The notes under the pieces are model-generated. The model saw nothing but the letters and a program-made list of their open reading frames with translations. It was not told the DNA's origin and did no database searches. From positions 620,001 to 684,000 of the forward strand of contig NZ_ACGK02000001.1 in the NCBI RefSeq assembly GCF_000159235.2: 64,000 nt of DNA. Direction: 5' to 3'. Shown here in pieces: positions 54,101-62,702 of the stretch; position 1 is the stretch's first letter; every line of letters begins with the position of its first letter. This stretch comes from Fannyhessea vaginae DSM 15829 (GTDB lineage: Bacteria > Actinomycetota > Coriobacteriia > Coriobacteriales > Atopobiaceae). The translations under genes and the position numbers were made by a program.

Positions 54101-54269
54101 GTCAAAATTGATTTTGCAAATTCACGACGAACTCGATTTTGAGGTTGTGCCCGAAGAGCTCGAACGTGTCAGTAGTGTTGTTAAGCGTGCAATGGAAGGC
54201 GTTGTTACCTTACGTGTTCCACTTATTGCAGAAATTTCGTATGCCGATAACTGGGCAGATGCAAAATAG
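51177..54269 (+). CDS. polA: DNA polymerase I
   Basis: At 1030 residues this is a full PolA with an N-terminal polar extension of about 62 residues. The 5'-3' exonuclease domain has VIDGNSLMHRAFHA, FDKGKPQVR, GWEGDDILGT and GDTSDNIPGVPGIGPKRAA. The middle 3'-5' exonuclease-like domain lacks the DxE carboxylates, so proofreading is probably lost. The polymerase domain has motif A CDYSQIELRLLAHLS (about 805), motif B RSRAKAVNFGIVYG and motif C QIHDELDFE (about 981). It fills gaps and removes RNA primers. A TATAAGGAG lies before the ATG. rnhA follows after 9 bp. Confidence 0.95.
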   Translation: MSNVLHANSNADLNSNSSEKNGTQPAENTVMQDLSQAFDDHNKTSCAPTSAHTPASKPREGLPSRYTKTIAVIDGNSLMHRAFHAIMQPMSAPDGRSTNALLGFFNMLIKLVRSFSPDGIICAFDKGKPQVRIDMLPQYKAQRPPMDPSLHEQFPMVKELLRALQIPVVELQGWEGDDILGTLAHQGELQGYSMLLFTGDRDIYQLATEHVSVVSTKKGVSDVRIMTPEDVDDLYHGITPNLVPDFYGLKGDTSDNIPGVPGIGPKRAAALIVEYGSLEGVIAHADQVSGKMGENLRNHIDDARLSKRVATIRRDAPITVDLCAAAFPTFDPAEVARAFCALGFTNLVPKLLRFLPSLNGADIKGIIHDAATAAKRNSAVLPASAQHTTMSADSLTSSVQAHSTQATPLDSLVDRAQTVHASEEEQTQSEVNTYAPDYSALFPACVQTQAHAFIKRVVSCGIWVACAYEPASMKSAQENVQPSFDTLLDTHTLWVTDGTTLAQFSGTDVSSVLKTLVKSGHVIALNCKALLHVLYPPVSSEPASLELSDISTAALFDVGLAAYLLNSDANDYSWQTLCSAYLPTFVYPDTTDDTDEPNEYALEAIAVRALYPVLRELLHTDGSDDLFYELELPLIPVLLHMERNGIYCDKHLLAEQSRALSHELNAMSLELRRLAQQDFNIDSPMQLSHVLFDVWGLPTKGLKKTRRGYYSTNAQTLASLSMADERVQLILDYRERMKIKNTYLDALVHDIRSDGRIHSTFNQTIAATGRLSSSDPNLQNIPTRSSLGHRVRKAFVLPRNHLFLACDYSQIELRLLAHLSQDEHLIHAFQTGADFHAATAARIFHVSPDEVTPALRSRAKAVNFGIVYGQQAFGLATSLKISRKEAQEMIDRYFEAYPGVRKFLDESVQFAREHSYVPTMYGRKRHIAQIDSRNFQLRSFAERTAMNHPMQGSAADIIKLAMIEVEKQFAQLGLASKLILQIHDELDFEVVPEELERVSSVVKRAMEGVVTLRVPLIAEISYADNWADAK

Positions 54270-54278
54270 GGGAGATTC

Positions 54279-54830
54279 GTGGAAAACTCAAGTTCCATAA
54301 AGGCAAAAGCTATGGACGCAGCTCGTACCAATTCCACAAAACCGCAGGTCATTATTTGGACCGATGGTTCTTCACGTGGGAATCCAGGTCCTGGCGGCTA
54401 TGGTGCAGTCATGCTATTTTACGATTCCGCAGGTCGCGAACATAAACGCGAACTTTCTTGTGGTTATAGGCAAACTACCAATAACCGCATGGAGCTTCTT
54501 GCTCCCATCATCGCACTCGAAGAACTTAAATATCCCTGTAAGGTTGAATTGCACAGCGATTCGCAATACGTAATTCATGCCTTTCAGCAGCATTGGATAG
54601 ATGGTTGGCAAAAGCGCGGATGGAAAACGGCTAACAAGCAGCCTGTAAAAAACGTTGATTTATGGAAACGCCTTCTACGTGCTATGCAACCTCATGAAAT
54701 GAGTTTTGTGTGGGTTAAAGGACATGCAGGTACCGAGCTTAATGAGCGCTGCGACGAACTGGCAACTACGGCAGCAGATGCCGATGTATCGCTATTGCAG
54801 GTTGACGAAGGCTTTGAAGCTCTGTCGTAA
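54279..54830 (+). CDS. rnhA: Ribonuclease HI
   Basis: RNase HI degrades RNA in RNA-DNA hybrids. The four catalytic residues are all present: D29 ([14 protein letters not shown]), E72 (NNRMELL), D94 (LHSDSQYV) and D159 (NERCDELA), along with the HAG loop (KGHAGTE). The start is GTG at 54279, with AGGGGAG upstream; a 22-residue polar extension precedes the fold. Placing it directly after polA in one operon puts both primer-removal activities under one promoter. Confidence 0.94.
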   Translation: MENSSSIKAKAMDAARTNSTKPQVIIWTDGSSRGNPGPGGYGAVMLFYDSAGREHKRELSCGYRQTTNNRMELLAPIIALEELKYPCKVELHSDSQYVIHAFQQHWIDGWQKRGWKTANKQPVKNVDLWKRLLRAMQPHEMSFVWVKGHAGTELNERCDELATTAADADVSLLQVDEGFEALS

Positions 54831-54930
54831 TTTTTATGTGATAGCACTGCTTAAAGGTGAATTTATTTTTCGCTTAAAAGGCAAGTTGAACTCTTGATGG
54901 TGTGCTTATCTATGAGCTGAAACAATTAAA

Positions 54931-54961
54931 ACGGGCAACCGTAGCGGTTGCCCGTCTGTTT
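54931..54961. terminator. Bidirectional terminator between rnhA and pta
   Basis: ACGGGCAACCG pairs with CGGTTGCCCGT around a 3-nt loop. T-rich sequence follows on both strands (CTGTTT on plus, TTTTAATTGTTT on minus), so it serves both convergent genes. Confidence 0.85.
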
Positions 54962-55001
54962 CATGTAATGTATGTTTTTAAGAAACGTGGATCTACACAA
55001 G

Positions 55002-55976
55002 TTACATCATTTGCGCTTGTACAGCAGTTATTGCAACTACGCCCACGATATCGTCGGCGCTGCAGCCGCGAGATAAATCGTTAACAGGAGCAGCAATTCC
55101 TTGGAGAAGCGGGCCATATGCTTCAGCTTTTGCAAAACGCTGTACCAGTTTGTATCCAATATTACCCGATGCTAAATCTGGGAAAATTAAAATATTTGCC
55201 TGACCAGCAACTTTTGAGTTGGGTGCCTTGGATTGTGCAACACTTGGAACAAGGGCTGCGTCAAGCTGCATTTCACCGTCTACTAGAAGATCTGGCTCTT
55301 TTTCTTGAGCCAGTTTTGTTGCTTCAATAACTTTTGCAGCGCAGTCTCCGCCAGCCGAGCCCTTGGTTGAGTAGCATAGCATTGCTACTTTTGCGTCGTC
55401 GTTCATAAAGCTTTTCCATGATTTTGCAGATGAAAGGGCAATTTCAGAAAGTTGATCGGCATCAGGATCAATATTGAGACCCGAGTCTGCAAACAAAACA
55501 ACACCATTTTCGCCAAATTCGGGACAAGAAGTACACATCATAAAGAATGCAGATACAAGTTTGGTTCCAGGAGCGGTTTTTAAAATTTGCAAAGCTGGAC
55601 GCAGGGTATTTGCGGTGGAATGACAAGCACCTGATACGAGGCCATCCGCGTCGTTACACTTAACCATCATAGTGGCAAAGTAGGTTGGATCGTCCATCTG
55701 TTTACGAGCGTTTTCTATGGTCATACCTTTATTTTTTCTGAGTTCATAAAATGCTTGCGCGTATGCTTCGTGCTTTGGTGCGCTATGCGGATCAATAACG
55801 CTGACACCGTCGAGCTTAATTTCGTCGGGATTTCCCAAAACAATAAGATCTGCAAGATTTTCGGCAACAATCTTCTGTGCGGCCTCTTGAGTACGCGGAT
55901 CTTCTCCTTCGGGCAATACGATTGTTTTTTTATGAGCCTGTGCTCTTTGCTTAATAGTTTGTAAAAACGAACTCAT
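55002..55976 (-). CDS. pta: Phosphate acetyltransferase
   Basis: A 324-residue short-form Pta, which interconverts acetyl-CoA and acetyl phosphate. Family features include IVLPEGEDPRTQEAAQ, GLVSGACHSTANTLRPALQI, LLVDGEMQLDAALVP and FPDLASGNIGYKL. GGAG stands 5 bases before the ATG. No acetate kinase gene lies on either side in this window, which is unusual as pta and ackA are often paired. Confidence 0.94.
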   Translation of the reverse strand: MSSFLQTIKQRAQAHKKTIVLPEGEDPRTQEAAQKIVAENLADLIVLGNPDEIKLDGVSVIDPHSAPKHEAYAQAFYELRKNKGMTIENARKQMDDPTYFATMMVKCNDADGLVSGACHSTANTLRPALQILKTAPGTKLVSAFFMMCTSCPEFGENGVVLFADSGLNIDPDADQLSEIALSSAKSWKSFMNDDAKVAMLCYSTKGSAGGDCAAKVIEATKLAQEKEPDLLVDGEMQLDAALVPSVAQSKAPNSKVAGQANILIFPDLASGNIGYKLVQRFAKAEAYGPLLQGIAAPVNDLSRGCSADDIVGVVAITAVQAQMM

Positions 55977-56427
55977 GGTGCTCCTTTAGTATTCTTCAAG
56001 CATGTTATGCTCATATGGTGTGTAGTCTTGTTTTCCTGTGTGTATACCAGCATAAAGTAAGCCTGTGATTTTTGTGAGCAGCTTTGAGTCAACGAGCCCC
56101 AACACCTGCAATCACAAGGTGCCTCAAGTGATACACAAAGGATAAACACTACATAATGACATGCGTAAAATATGGTAAAACATTACACAAATTCATTATG
56201 TGATGCTCATTATAAAGCTCCATGTTAAAATGAAATAAGCAAATAAGAAAATTGCTGTTTCGCGTTCTTTAGACGGTTTGGTTTGCGCGCTAAGCGTTAC
56301 CTGCCGTAGGTATATATGACGAATATGTTTGGTTGTTACTTTTTTAGCTACGCATGCAGATCGGTTGCATGCATTATGTACTACACGCGCGATATCTGCG
56401 CCTGTAAGATCGAAAGGATGTTAGCTT
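55977..56427. other. Divergent intergenic region between pta and glf
   Basis: About 450 bp with no gene. A short inverted repeat GCATGC-N9-GCATGC lies near 56352-56372. No convincing -35/-10 pair was found. I see nothing else in it. Confidence 0.4.
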
Positions 56428-57630
56428 ATGAATTTACAATCGGGCTTACCTCAAAATTTTAATGCGTCTTCCTATGACGTGTTAATTGTTGGAGCCGGTT
56501 TTGCAGGAGCTGTATGCGCCCGCCGTTTTGCGGAAGCTTGTGGTTGGCGTGTAGCTGTTATCGAGCGAAGAGATCATATTGCAGGTAATGCATATGATTG
56601 TAAGGACAATGCGGGTATTCTTATCCATAAATACGGCCCGCATATTTATCACACCAATTCTGAGCGTGTGGACAGCTTTTTGTCACGCTTTACCGAATGG
56701 ACAGCGTACCAGCACAAAGTCCTTGCAAACGTGCACGGTAAATTTATGCCTGTACCTTTTAATCACGCGTCTCTTAAAGTTGCATTTGGTGATGTGCGCG
56801 GTGAGGAACTTTATCAAAAGCTTGTAGCAACATTTGGAAAAGATAAAAAGGTTCCCATTATGGAACTGCGTAAGCGTGGTGATGAGGATCTTCACGAAGT
56901 TGCAGACTACATCTACGAAAACGTGTTTCTGCATTATACGATGAAGCAGTGGGGCAAAACTCCTGATCAAATTGATCCGTCTGTTATGGGACGCGTGCCG
57001 GTATTTATTGGTGATGATGATCGCTACTTTCCTTTGGCGGCACATCAAGGTATGCCTGCTCAAGGCTATACTCCTTTGTTTGAGAAGATGCTCGATCACG
57101 ATCTGATCAATGTGTTTGTAGATGTTGATGCTTTAGATCTTATGCATGTTTGCGATAACGAAATTTATGTTCAAGATAAGCCTTATGCAGGTGAGGTTAT
57201 TTATACCGGTGCTTTAGACGAGCTGTTTAATTTGGATTTAGGTCCTTTGCCATATAGAACAGTTGATATGAAGTTTGAAACGCTTGATATGGATGAATTC
57301 CAGCCTGCAACAACCGTTAATTATACCGTGAGCGAAGACTTTACACGTATTACCGAGTTTAAGCACATGACTGGTCAAAAACTTGCAGGTAAAACAACGA
57401 TTCTTAAAGAGTATCCCAAGGCATACAAACCATTGTCAGGTCAGACACCCTATTATGTAATCAACGAGCCTCAAAATATTGAACTGTATAAACGTTATCG
57501 TTCTCGCGTTGACTCTATCATTAACTTCCATGTTGTAGGGCGTTTAGCTCAGTATCGTTATTTTGATATGGATGGCGTTGTTTCATCTGCACTGGAGCTT
57601 TCTGACAAAATGATTGAGCATCGTTCGTAA
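56428..57630 (+). CDS. glf: UDP-galactopyranose mutase
   Basis: A 400-residue flavoenzyme that converts UDP-galactopyranose to UDP-galactofuranose. It shows the FAD-binding VLIVGAGFAGAVCARR, ERRDHIAGNAYD, GPHIYHTN and the YPKAYKPLSGQTPYYVIN C-terminal block conserved in the family. AAAGGA precedes the ATG. A family 2 glycosyltransferase follows 115 bp downstream, so galactofuranose is probably put into a surface polysaccharide. Confidence 0.95.
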   Translation: MNLQSGLPQNFNASSYDVLIVGAGFAGAVCARRFAEACGWRVAVIERRDHIAGNAYDCKDNAGILIHKYGPHIYHTNSERVDSFLSRFTEWTAYQHKVLANVHGKFMPVPFNHASLKVAFGDVRGEELYQKLVATFGKDKKVPIMELRKRGDEDLHEVADYIYENVFLHYTMKQWGKTPDQIDPSVMGRVPVFIGDDDRYFPLAAHQGMPAQGYTPLFEKMLDHDLINVFVDVDALDLMHVCDNEIYVQDKPYAGEVIYTGALDELFNLDLGPLPYRTVDMKFETLDMDEFQPATTVNYTVSEDFTRITEFKHMTGQKLAGKTTILKEYPKAYKPLSGQTPYYVINEPQNIELYKRYRSRVDSIINFHVVGRLAQYRYFDMDGVVSSALELSDKMIEHRS

Positions 57631-57745
57631 ACGGTGACGATTTCTGTTAGTTAGTGTATGATTTATTGTGTATGTGGTTAAGGCATATGATTAGTGTATG
57701 ATCCATAAAATGCTAGGCTAGTGAGAGAGAAAGAGCTGTTATCCT

Positions 57746-58780
57746 ATGCAAAAGACATTAAGTTTCGGTATTCCTTGTTTTAACTCTGCCGAATATATGA
57801 ATCACTGTATCTCTTCTATTCTTGAAGGTTCTGATTATGCAGATGACGTTCAAGTTATTGTTGTCGACGACGGATCTACTAAAGATAACACCTTTGAAAT
57901 TGCGTGCGATTGGCAAAAAAAGTACCCCAATCTTGTAAAGGCTGTTCATCAAGAAAATGGTGGCCACGGCATGGCGGTGCTTAAAGGGCTTGAGCAGGCA
58001 GATGGTGTGTATTATAAAGTAGTGGATTCTGACGACTGGCTTGACGCCGATGCATTGAAAAAGCTCTTAAACTTACTTCGTTCATTTATCACCAATAATA
58101 TTCGTGTTGATTTGGTTATCAGCAATTATGTGTACGAACACGTAGAAGACGACACCTTTAACACTATAAATTATGCAGGTGTTTTACCCAAAGATCGTAT
58201 TTTCTCGTGGGATGAAATTGGAAGATTTAATCTTACTCAGTACCTTCTTATGCACTCTTTGTGCTATCGTCGCGATGTTTTGCTAGACGGCGGCTTACCT
58301 ATGCCTGCTCACACATTCTACGTTGATAACATTTATGCATATGTGCCACTTCCACGTTGCAAAACACTGTACTATCTTGACGTTGACTTGTATCGCTATT
58401 TTATTGGTCGCGATGATCAGTCGGTTAACGAAAAAGTATTGGCATCACGGATTGACCATCAACAACGTGTTGCCGACGTTATGATTCATGCGTATCACTT
58501 ATACGATGATATTTCTTGTCAGCGTCTTCGTGCATATATGCTTGATCATCTGACTATTGTTATGGCTGTTTTGTCGGTATTTTCAAGGATTTCAGATCAT
58601 CCAGACGCTATGGAAGAGTTGCAGCGCACCTGGCGTGAGTTTAAGGAGTTTGACGAGCGTATGTATCGTCATGCGCGCCATGGTTTGGTTGGAACATTTA
58701 CTAATCTTCCAACGTCTGCTGGTGGAAAAGTAACGCTTGGTATATATCGTATTGCTCAAAAATTAGTTAAGTTTAACTAA
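57746..58780 (+). CDS. Family 2 glycosyltransferase
   Basis: A 344-residue GT-A fold enzyme with a GT2 start FGIPCFNSAEYMNHCISSIL, VIVVDDGSTKDNT and the metal-binding DSDDWLDAD. The C-terminal half is helical and without membrane spans. Its place after glf suggests a role in building a galactofuranose-containing or other surface glycan, but the donor and acceptor are not shown by the sequence. Confidence 0.88.
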   Translation: MQKTLSFGIPCFNSAEYMNHCISSILEGSDYADDVQVIVVDDGSTKDNTFEIACDWQKKYPNLVKAVHQENGGHGMAVLKGLEQADGVYYKVVDSDDWLDADALKKLLNLLRSFITNNIRVDLVISNYVYEHVEDDTFNTINYAGVLPKDRIFSWDEIGRFNLTQYLLMHSLCYRRDVLLDGGLPMPAHTFYVDNIYAYVPLPRCKTLYYLDVDLYRYFIGRDDQSVNEKVLASRIDHQQRVADVMIHAYHLYDDISCQRLRAYMLDHLTIVMAVLSVFSRISDHPDAMEELQRTWREFKEFDERMYRHARHGLVGTFTNLPTSAGGKVTLGIYRIAQKLVKFN

Positions 58781-58800
58781 AGGACATATTTGTTATCAAC

Positions 58801-58855
58801 GCAGCTGTATATGTGGGTATACGTAACTGTTATACACATTGTACAGCTGCATTTT
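58801..58855. terminator. Long hairpin between the glycosyltransferase and maf genes
   Basis: GCAGCTGTATATGTG pairs with CACATTGTACAGCTGC with one bulge; ATTTT follows on the plus strand. It lies between convergent genes. Confidence 0.65.
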
Positions 58856-58860
58856 GCGCT

Positions 58861-59424
58861 TTAAGTAAGCTTGACACCAAGTTGTCGTAAACACCTTACA
58901 ACGCGCGCGAGAGGCAGCCCAACCACGGTGTAATAGTCACCTTCTATATGTTCAACAAACGCGGCTCCTAATCCTTGTATTCCATAAGCTCCTGCTTTGT
59001 CGCGTGGCTCGCCCGTTTGGATGTATGCGTTTATTTCTTCGTTGCTTAGTGCATAAAACCAAACATGTGTTGTTGATATAAATGCAGTCTCTTTTCCATG
59101 GTATAGAATAGATACGGCAGTTGATACGTTGTGCATTCCGCCCGATAGTAAACGCAGTTTATAAGCTGCATCGTTATCGTCATGTGGCTTGCCTAATATC
59201 TTGCCCGTTTGCGTCCATACAATGGTATCAGCAGCAAGCACACATGTTGAGGTGTCTGTACAAGGACATGCATGTGCCTTCATATGTGCTAAACGCTGTA
59301 CCAAATCAAGTGGCTGTTCGTTTGGGTATGCATGCTCGTCACAACTTGAAGGAATAATCTTTGGATATATTCCCACTTGGTTGAGGAGCTCTTTTCTACG
59401 TGGTGACGCGGACGCTAAAATCAT
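58861..59424 (-). CDS. maf: Maf-like nucleotide pyrophosphatase
   Basis: A 187-residue Maf/YhdE-family enzyme, which hydrolyses non-canonical or pyrimidine nucleoside triphosphates. It opens with LASASPRRKELL and contains SSCDEHAYPNE, LAADTIVWTQTGKILGKP and the late GAYGIQGLGAAFVEHIEGDY. GAGG lies upstream of the ATG. It is divergent from the ECF transporter operon. Confidence 0.93.
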   Translation of the reverse strand: MILASASPRRKELLNQVGIYPKIIPSSCDEHAYPNEQPLDLVQRLAHMKAHACPCTDTSTCVLAADTIVWTQTGKILGKPHDDNDAAYKLRLLSGGMHNVSTAVSILYHGKETAFISTTHVWFYALSNEEINAYIQTGEPRDKAGAYGIQGLGAAFVEHIEGDYYTVVGLPLARVVRCLRQLGVKLT

Positions 59425-59472
59425 TCAAACCTCATTAAGATAAATAACGTTAATTCCAGCTTTATTTTACGC

Positions 59473-59501
59473 TAAACTTTTTTACAAGAGATGACTATAA
59501 T
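59473..59501 (+). promoter_or_regulatory. Possible promoter of the ECF transporter operon
   Basis: TATAAT (59496-59501) is perfect; TAAACT (59473-59478) is 17 bp upstream but matches TTGACA only weakly. The start codon is 43 bp downstream, which leaves no room for a riboswitch. Confidence 0.4.
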
Positions 59502-59544
59502 AATTTTTTGATTGTGTAGATTACTTCGTGAAAGGAAGTATATT

Positions 59545-60147
59545 ATGGCGTCTCACCAATCAAAAAACCCTTGGAATTACAAATTGAATACAGCATGTTT
59601 GGTGCTTATTCCAGCAGCTATTGGCATTAATTATGTTGCCAAACTGTTCGCGAGCGTCTTAAAATTGCCGCTTTGGTTAGGAACGCTTGGTACTTGTATT
59701 TCGGCATGTCTTGCAGGACCTATTGTAGGTGGCATTGCGGGATTTTTAACAAACATCATTTACGGCTTAACGATTGATCCATTTTCTACGGTTTATAGTA
59801 TTACCGCAGCTGCTATTGGCGTAAGCGTAGGTATTGCTGCACATCTTAAATTCCTTGATACCTGGCAACACATTCTTGTTACCAGTCTTATTGTTGCTAT
59901 GATTGCCGTTATTATTTCTACGCCCCTTAATATGATTTATTGGGGTGGAACAACTGGTAATGTTTGGGGAGATGCTGTTTTTGCCGCAATGGGCTCAAAG
60001 GGCTTTTTTGCTTCATTTGTAGATGAGCTTGTGGTTGATATTCCTGATAAAATTGTTGTGTTGTTTATAGCGGTAGGAATTTATAAGGTTTTGCCCAAAG
60101 GACTTATCGCGTTATATCAGGTGCATGACGAACAATTTGATGATTAG
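59545..60147 (+). CDS. ECF transporter S component (substrate unknown)
   Basis: A hydrophobic protein of about 200 residues with about five to six membrane segments, placed directly before EcfT and two EcfA-type genes. The layout fits the substrate-binding S component of an energy-coupling factor importer. The block AGPIVGGIAGFLTNIIYGL resembles other S components, but I cannot assign a vitamin or metal. I chose the ATG at 59545 with GAAAGGAAG upstream. No riboswitch is seen to reveal the ligand. Confidence 0.82.
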   Translation: MASHQSKNPWNYKLNTACLVLIPAAIGINYVAKLFASVLKLPLWLGTLGTCISACLAGPIVGGIAGFLTNIIYGLTIDPFSTVYSITAAAIGVSVGIAAHLKFLDTWQHILVTSLIVAMIAVIISTPLNMIYWGGTTGNVWGDAVFAAMGSKGFFASFVDELVVDIPDKIVVLFIAVGIYKVLPKGLIALYQVHDEQFDD

Positions 60148-60218
60148 TATGAGGTTATCTCTTGTCAAGTAGTCTACACAGTAGTCTATGCTTTACGCCT
60201 TGCTTGGAATAGGACGTT

Positions 60219-61007
60219 ATGAAAAGTATTAGTCTATTTGAGGATAAACACTCGTTTCTTAATAGCTTATGTCCTAAGACGAAGCTTGCGTATGTAGCGT
60301 GCGCATTGGGCGTACCTTTTTTGGTTGGAGGTATGCCCATGTACCTGCTCTTTATTATTGCAAGTCTTATTTTGCTTGCAACATCGCACGTGTTGAATAA
60401 AACCAAAATTGTTATCAAAGTTACCGGCTTTATAATTCTAACCATTTTTATTGTTCAAACTTTTTTTCGATCGGGCGATTATACCGTGTTGTTTACGCTT
60501 GGTCCTTTGGTTGCGCGTAAAGAAGGATTTGAATTTGCACTGGGTATTGTACTGAATATTTTTAATATATCCTGCGCATTTTGTGTTCTTACGCTTACTA
60601 CTAAACCTTCTGACATGATGCAAGAGCTGGTTAAAGCAGGTCTGTCACCAAAACTTGGATACGTTTTTGTGTCACTCTTTCAGATAATTCCGCAGATGAC
60701 CGAGCGAACATCTACGATTATTGATGCACAACGCAGTCGCGGCCTTCAAACGCAAGGATCGCTCGTCACCAGATTTAAGGCGTTTATTCCGCTCTTAACA
60801 CCTATTATCATATCGTCTTTTATGGGTACTGGCGAGCGCACCATAGCGTTAGAAGTGCGCGGTTTTTCGTGTCCAAACAAAAAGACCTTTATCAGTCCAT
60901 TTGTGCCTCATGCATATGATAGGTTTTGTTTAGGTACATGCATTCTTTTGCTGGTTGCGGCAGCTGTATATGCGCTTTTACACAGTATGGGGTATGTAGT
61001 ATGGTAG
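60219..61007 (+). CDS. ecfT: ECF transporter transmembrane component EcfT
   Basis: A 262-residue EcfT/CbiQ-type protein with several membrane segments and the coupling motif AQRSRGLQTQG (Ala-Arg-Gly type, Q/RSRG), followed by ERTIALEVRGFSC, the second coupling helix. EcfT joins the S component to the ATPases. Its end overlaps the first ATPase gene by 7 bp. Confidence 0.9.
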   Translation: MKSISLFEDKHSFLNSLCPKTKLAYVACALGVPFLVGGMPMYLLFIIASLILLATSHVLNKTKIVIKVTGFIILTIFIVQTFFRSGDYTVLFTLGPLVARKEGFEFALGIVLNIFNISCAFCVLTLTTKPSDMMQELVKAGLSPKLGYVFVSLFQIIPQMTERTSTIIDAQRSRGLQTQGSLVTRFKAFIPLLTPIIISSFMGTGERTIALEVRGFSCPNKKTFISPFVPHAYDRFCLGTCILLLVAAAVYALLHSMGYVVW

Positions 61008-61855
61008 CTATTCGTATTCAACATCTAAAATATCGCTATCCTTATACAAAAACGCCAGCACTTAATGACATTTCTTGTGAGATTAATCGTGGTGAATTTA
61101 TTGGCGTTATTGGTGCTAATGACGCAGGTAAATCCACGTTTTCTCAGGCACTTTTAGGTTTGGTTCCTAATTTGTATCATGGTGCTTATGCTGGTTCGGT
61201 TGAAGTTGAAGGCTTAGATGTTCAAACTACGCCCATTGATGTGTTATGCAAAAAAGTGGGTTTGGTTTTTCAAAATCCATTTAATCAAATTACAGGCTCA
61301 AAACTAAGTGTTTATGAGGAAATTGCCTTTGGATTAGAAAACATGGGAGTGCCTCTGGAACAAATGCGGCACCGTGTTGAACATGTGATGGACTTGCTTG
61401 ATATTTCCTCGCTTGCTAATCGGTATCCTTATGATCTGTCTGGTGGTCAAATGCAACGCATGGCTTTGGCAGGCGTTTTAGTTATGCAGCCTAACATCAT
61501 TGTGCTTGACGAGCCAACGTCTCAGCTTGATCCAAAAGGTTCCGAAGAAGTATTTAAGGCGGTTGAAGCGCTCAAAGCTCAAGGTAAAACCATTATTATG
61601 GTTGAGCATGCCATAGAAAAAATTGCACAGTATAGCGATCGTGTTATGCTCTTTCACGCGGGTAACCTTATTGCATTTGATTCTCCACGTAAAATTTTTT
61701 CGCGCGACGATCTTTCCCAGTATGGTGTAGAGGCACCTGTCTACACTCAGATTTGCAAGCAGCTTTCATTGTGCGAATCGGACGGTTTGTATCCCGTAAC
61801 ATTTGAGCGCGCATATCAGCTTCTGCAACGCAATCAAAAGGGGAATACGCAATGA
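61001..61855 (+). CDS. ecfA1: ECF transporter ATP-binding protein EcfA1
   Basis: An ATPase of about 284 residues with Walker A GANDAGKST (38-46), Q-loop VFQNPFNQITGSKLSV, signature [15 protein letters not shown], Walker B IIVLDEPTSQLDP and switch His in MVEHAIEKI. All elements are intact. The ATG at 61001 overlaps ecfT and is more plausible than the frame start at 60926. Confidence 0.92.
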   Translation: MVAIRIQHLKYRYPYTKTPALNDISCEINRGEFIGVIGANDAGKSTFSQALLGLVPNLYHGAYAGSVEVEGLDVQTTPIDVLCKKVGLVFQNPFNQITGSKLSVYEEIAFGLENMGVPLEQMRHRVEHVMDLLDISSLANRYPYDLSGGQMQRMALAGVLVMQPNIIVLDEPTSQLDPKGSEEVFKAVEALKAQGKTIIMVEHAIEKIAQYSDRVMLFHAGNLIAFDSPRKIFSRDDLSQYGVEAPVYTQICKQLSLCESDGLYPVTFERAYQLLQRNQKGNTQ

Positions 61856-62688
61856 ACCAAAATATAGCAGATAATGCGCAAGCACAGCCCGTGCTTGAAA
61901 TGCGTGATGTTTCGTTTTCACACGTTGCAAAACAAGAAGTGTGCAAGCATTTACACCTATCATTTGTGCCAGGTGCGTGTGCGCTTATTGGTCAAAATGG
62001 CGCTGGTAAAACAACTATTCTTAAGTTGCTGCGCGGACTTTTGGTTCCCCAATCAGGAAGCGTTTGTTATAAAGGCAAAGACATTTCACAACGTAGCGTT
62101 GCTCAACTAGCAGGAGATATTGGTTTTGTCTTTCAAAATCCTGATGATCAAATCTTTGAATCAAGCGTCTTGCGCGAAGTTATGTTTGGGCTTATGCGTT
62201 TGGGTATCTCTGAGGCTTCTGCACAAACGCAAGCGCGGAAAAGCTTAGAGCTTGTAGGGCTTGCTGATAAAGCTGATGTTAATCCGTATGATTTAGGGCT
62301 TTGTGCGCGAAAACTTGTGTGTTTGGCTTCTATTTTAGCCATGGATCCATCGGTTGTTCTTTTAGATGAGCCAACAATTGCGCAGGATAGTAATGGTAAA
62401 AAGATTCTTGCATCAATTATTAAGCAGCTCGTTTTGCAAAATAAAACTGTTATAGCGGTTCTTCACGACATGAATTTTGTTGCACAGGTGTTTGATCGCG
62501 TGGTAGTTATAGACGATGGTCACCCCATTTTTGATGGTTCGCCGCGTGATGTTTTCTCGCGTAAAGACGTGCTTTCTCAGGCAAGCCTTGATCAGCCGCC
62601 TGTTGTTAAGTTGTGCGAAGCACTTGGTTATTCAAAAACACTGCTTACTGCAGATGAATTTATAGCGCATTATCGCTCAACCTTTTGA
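61852..62688 (+). CDS. ecfA2: ECF transporter ATP-binding protein EcfA2 with degenerate signature
   Basis: This 278-residue ATPase has Walker A GQNGAGKTT (47-55), Q-loop VFQNPDDQIFES, Walker B VVLLDEPTIAQD and switch His in LHDMNFVA. The LSGGQ signature is replaced by L-G-L-C-A (residues 148-152) in NPYDLGLCARKLVCLASILA. In the EcfA1-EcfA2 dimer this leaves one of the two composite ATP sites non-canonical. It overlaps ecfA1 by four bases (ATGA). Confidence 0.9.
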   Translation: MNQNIADNAQAQPVLEMRDVSFSHVAKQEVCKHLHLSFVPGACALIGQNGAGKTTILKLLRGLLVPQSGSVCYKGKDISQRSVAQLAGDIGFVFQNPDDQIFESSVLREVMFGLMRLGISEASAQTQARKSLELVGLADKADVNPYDLGLCARKLVCLASILAMDPSVVLLDEPTIAQDSNGKKILASIIKQLVLQNKTVIAVLHDMNFVAQVFDRVVVIDDGHPIFDGSPRDVFSRKDVLSQASLDQPPVVKLCEALGYSKTLLTADEFIAHYRSTF

Positions 62689-62702
62689 TTTTAAGTCAAT
62701 AA

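Noticed and set aside
59425..59544. Riboswitch ahead of the ECF operon
   Set aside because: The promoter-like TATAAT leaves a leader of under 40 nt and no riboswitch core was seen.
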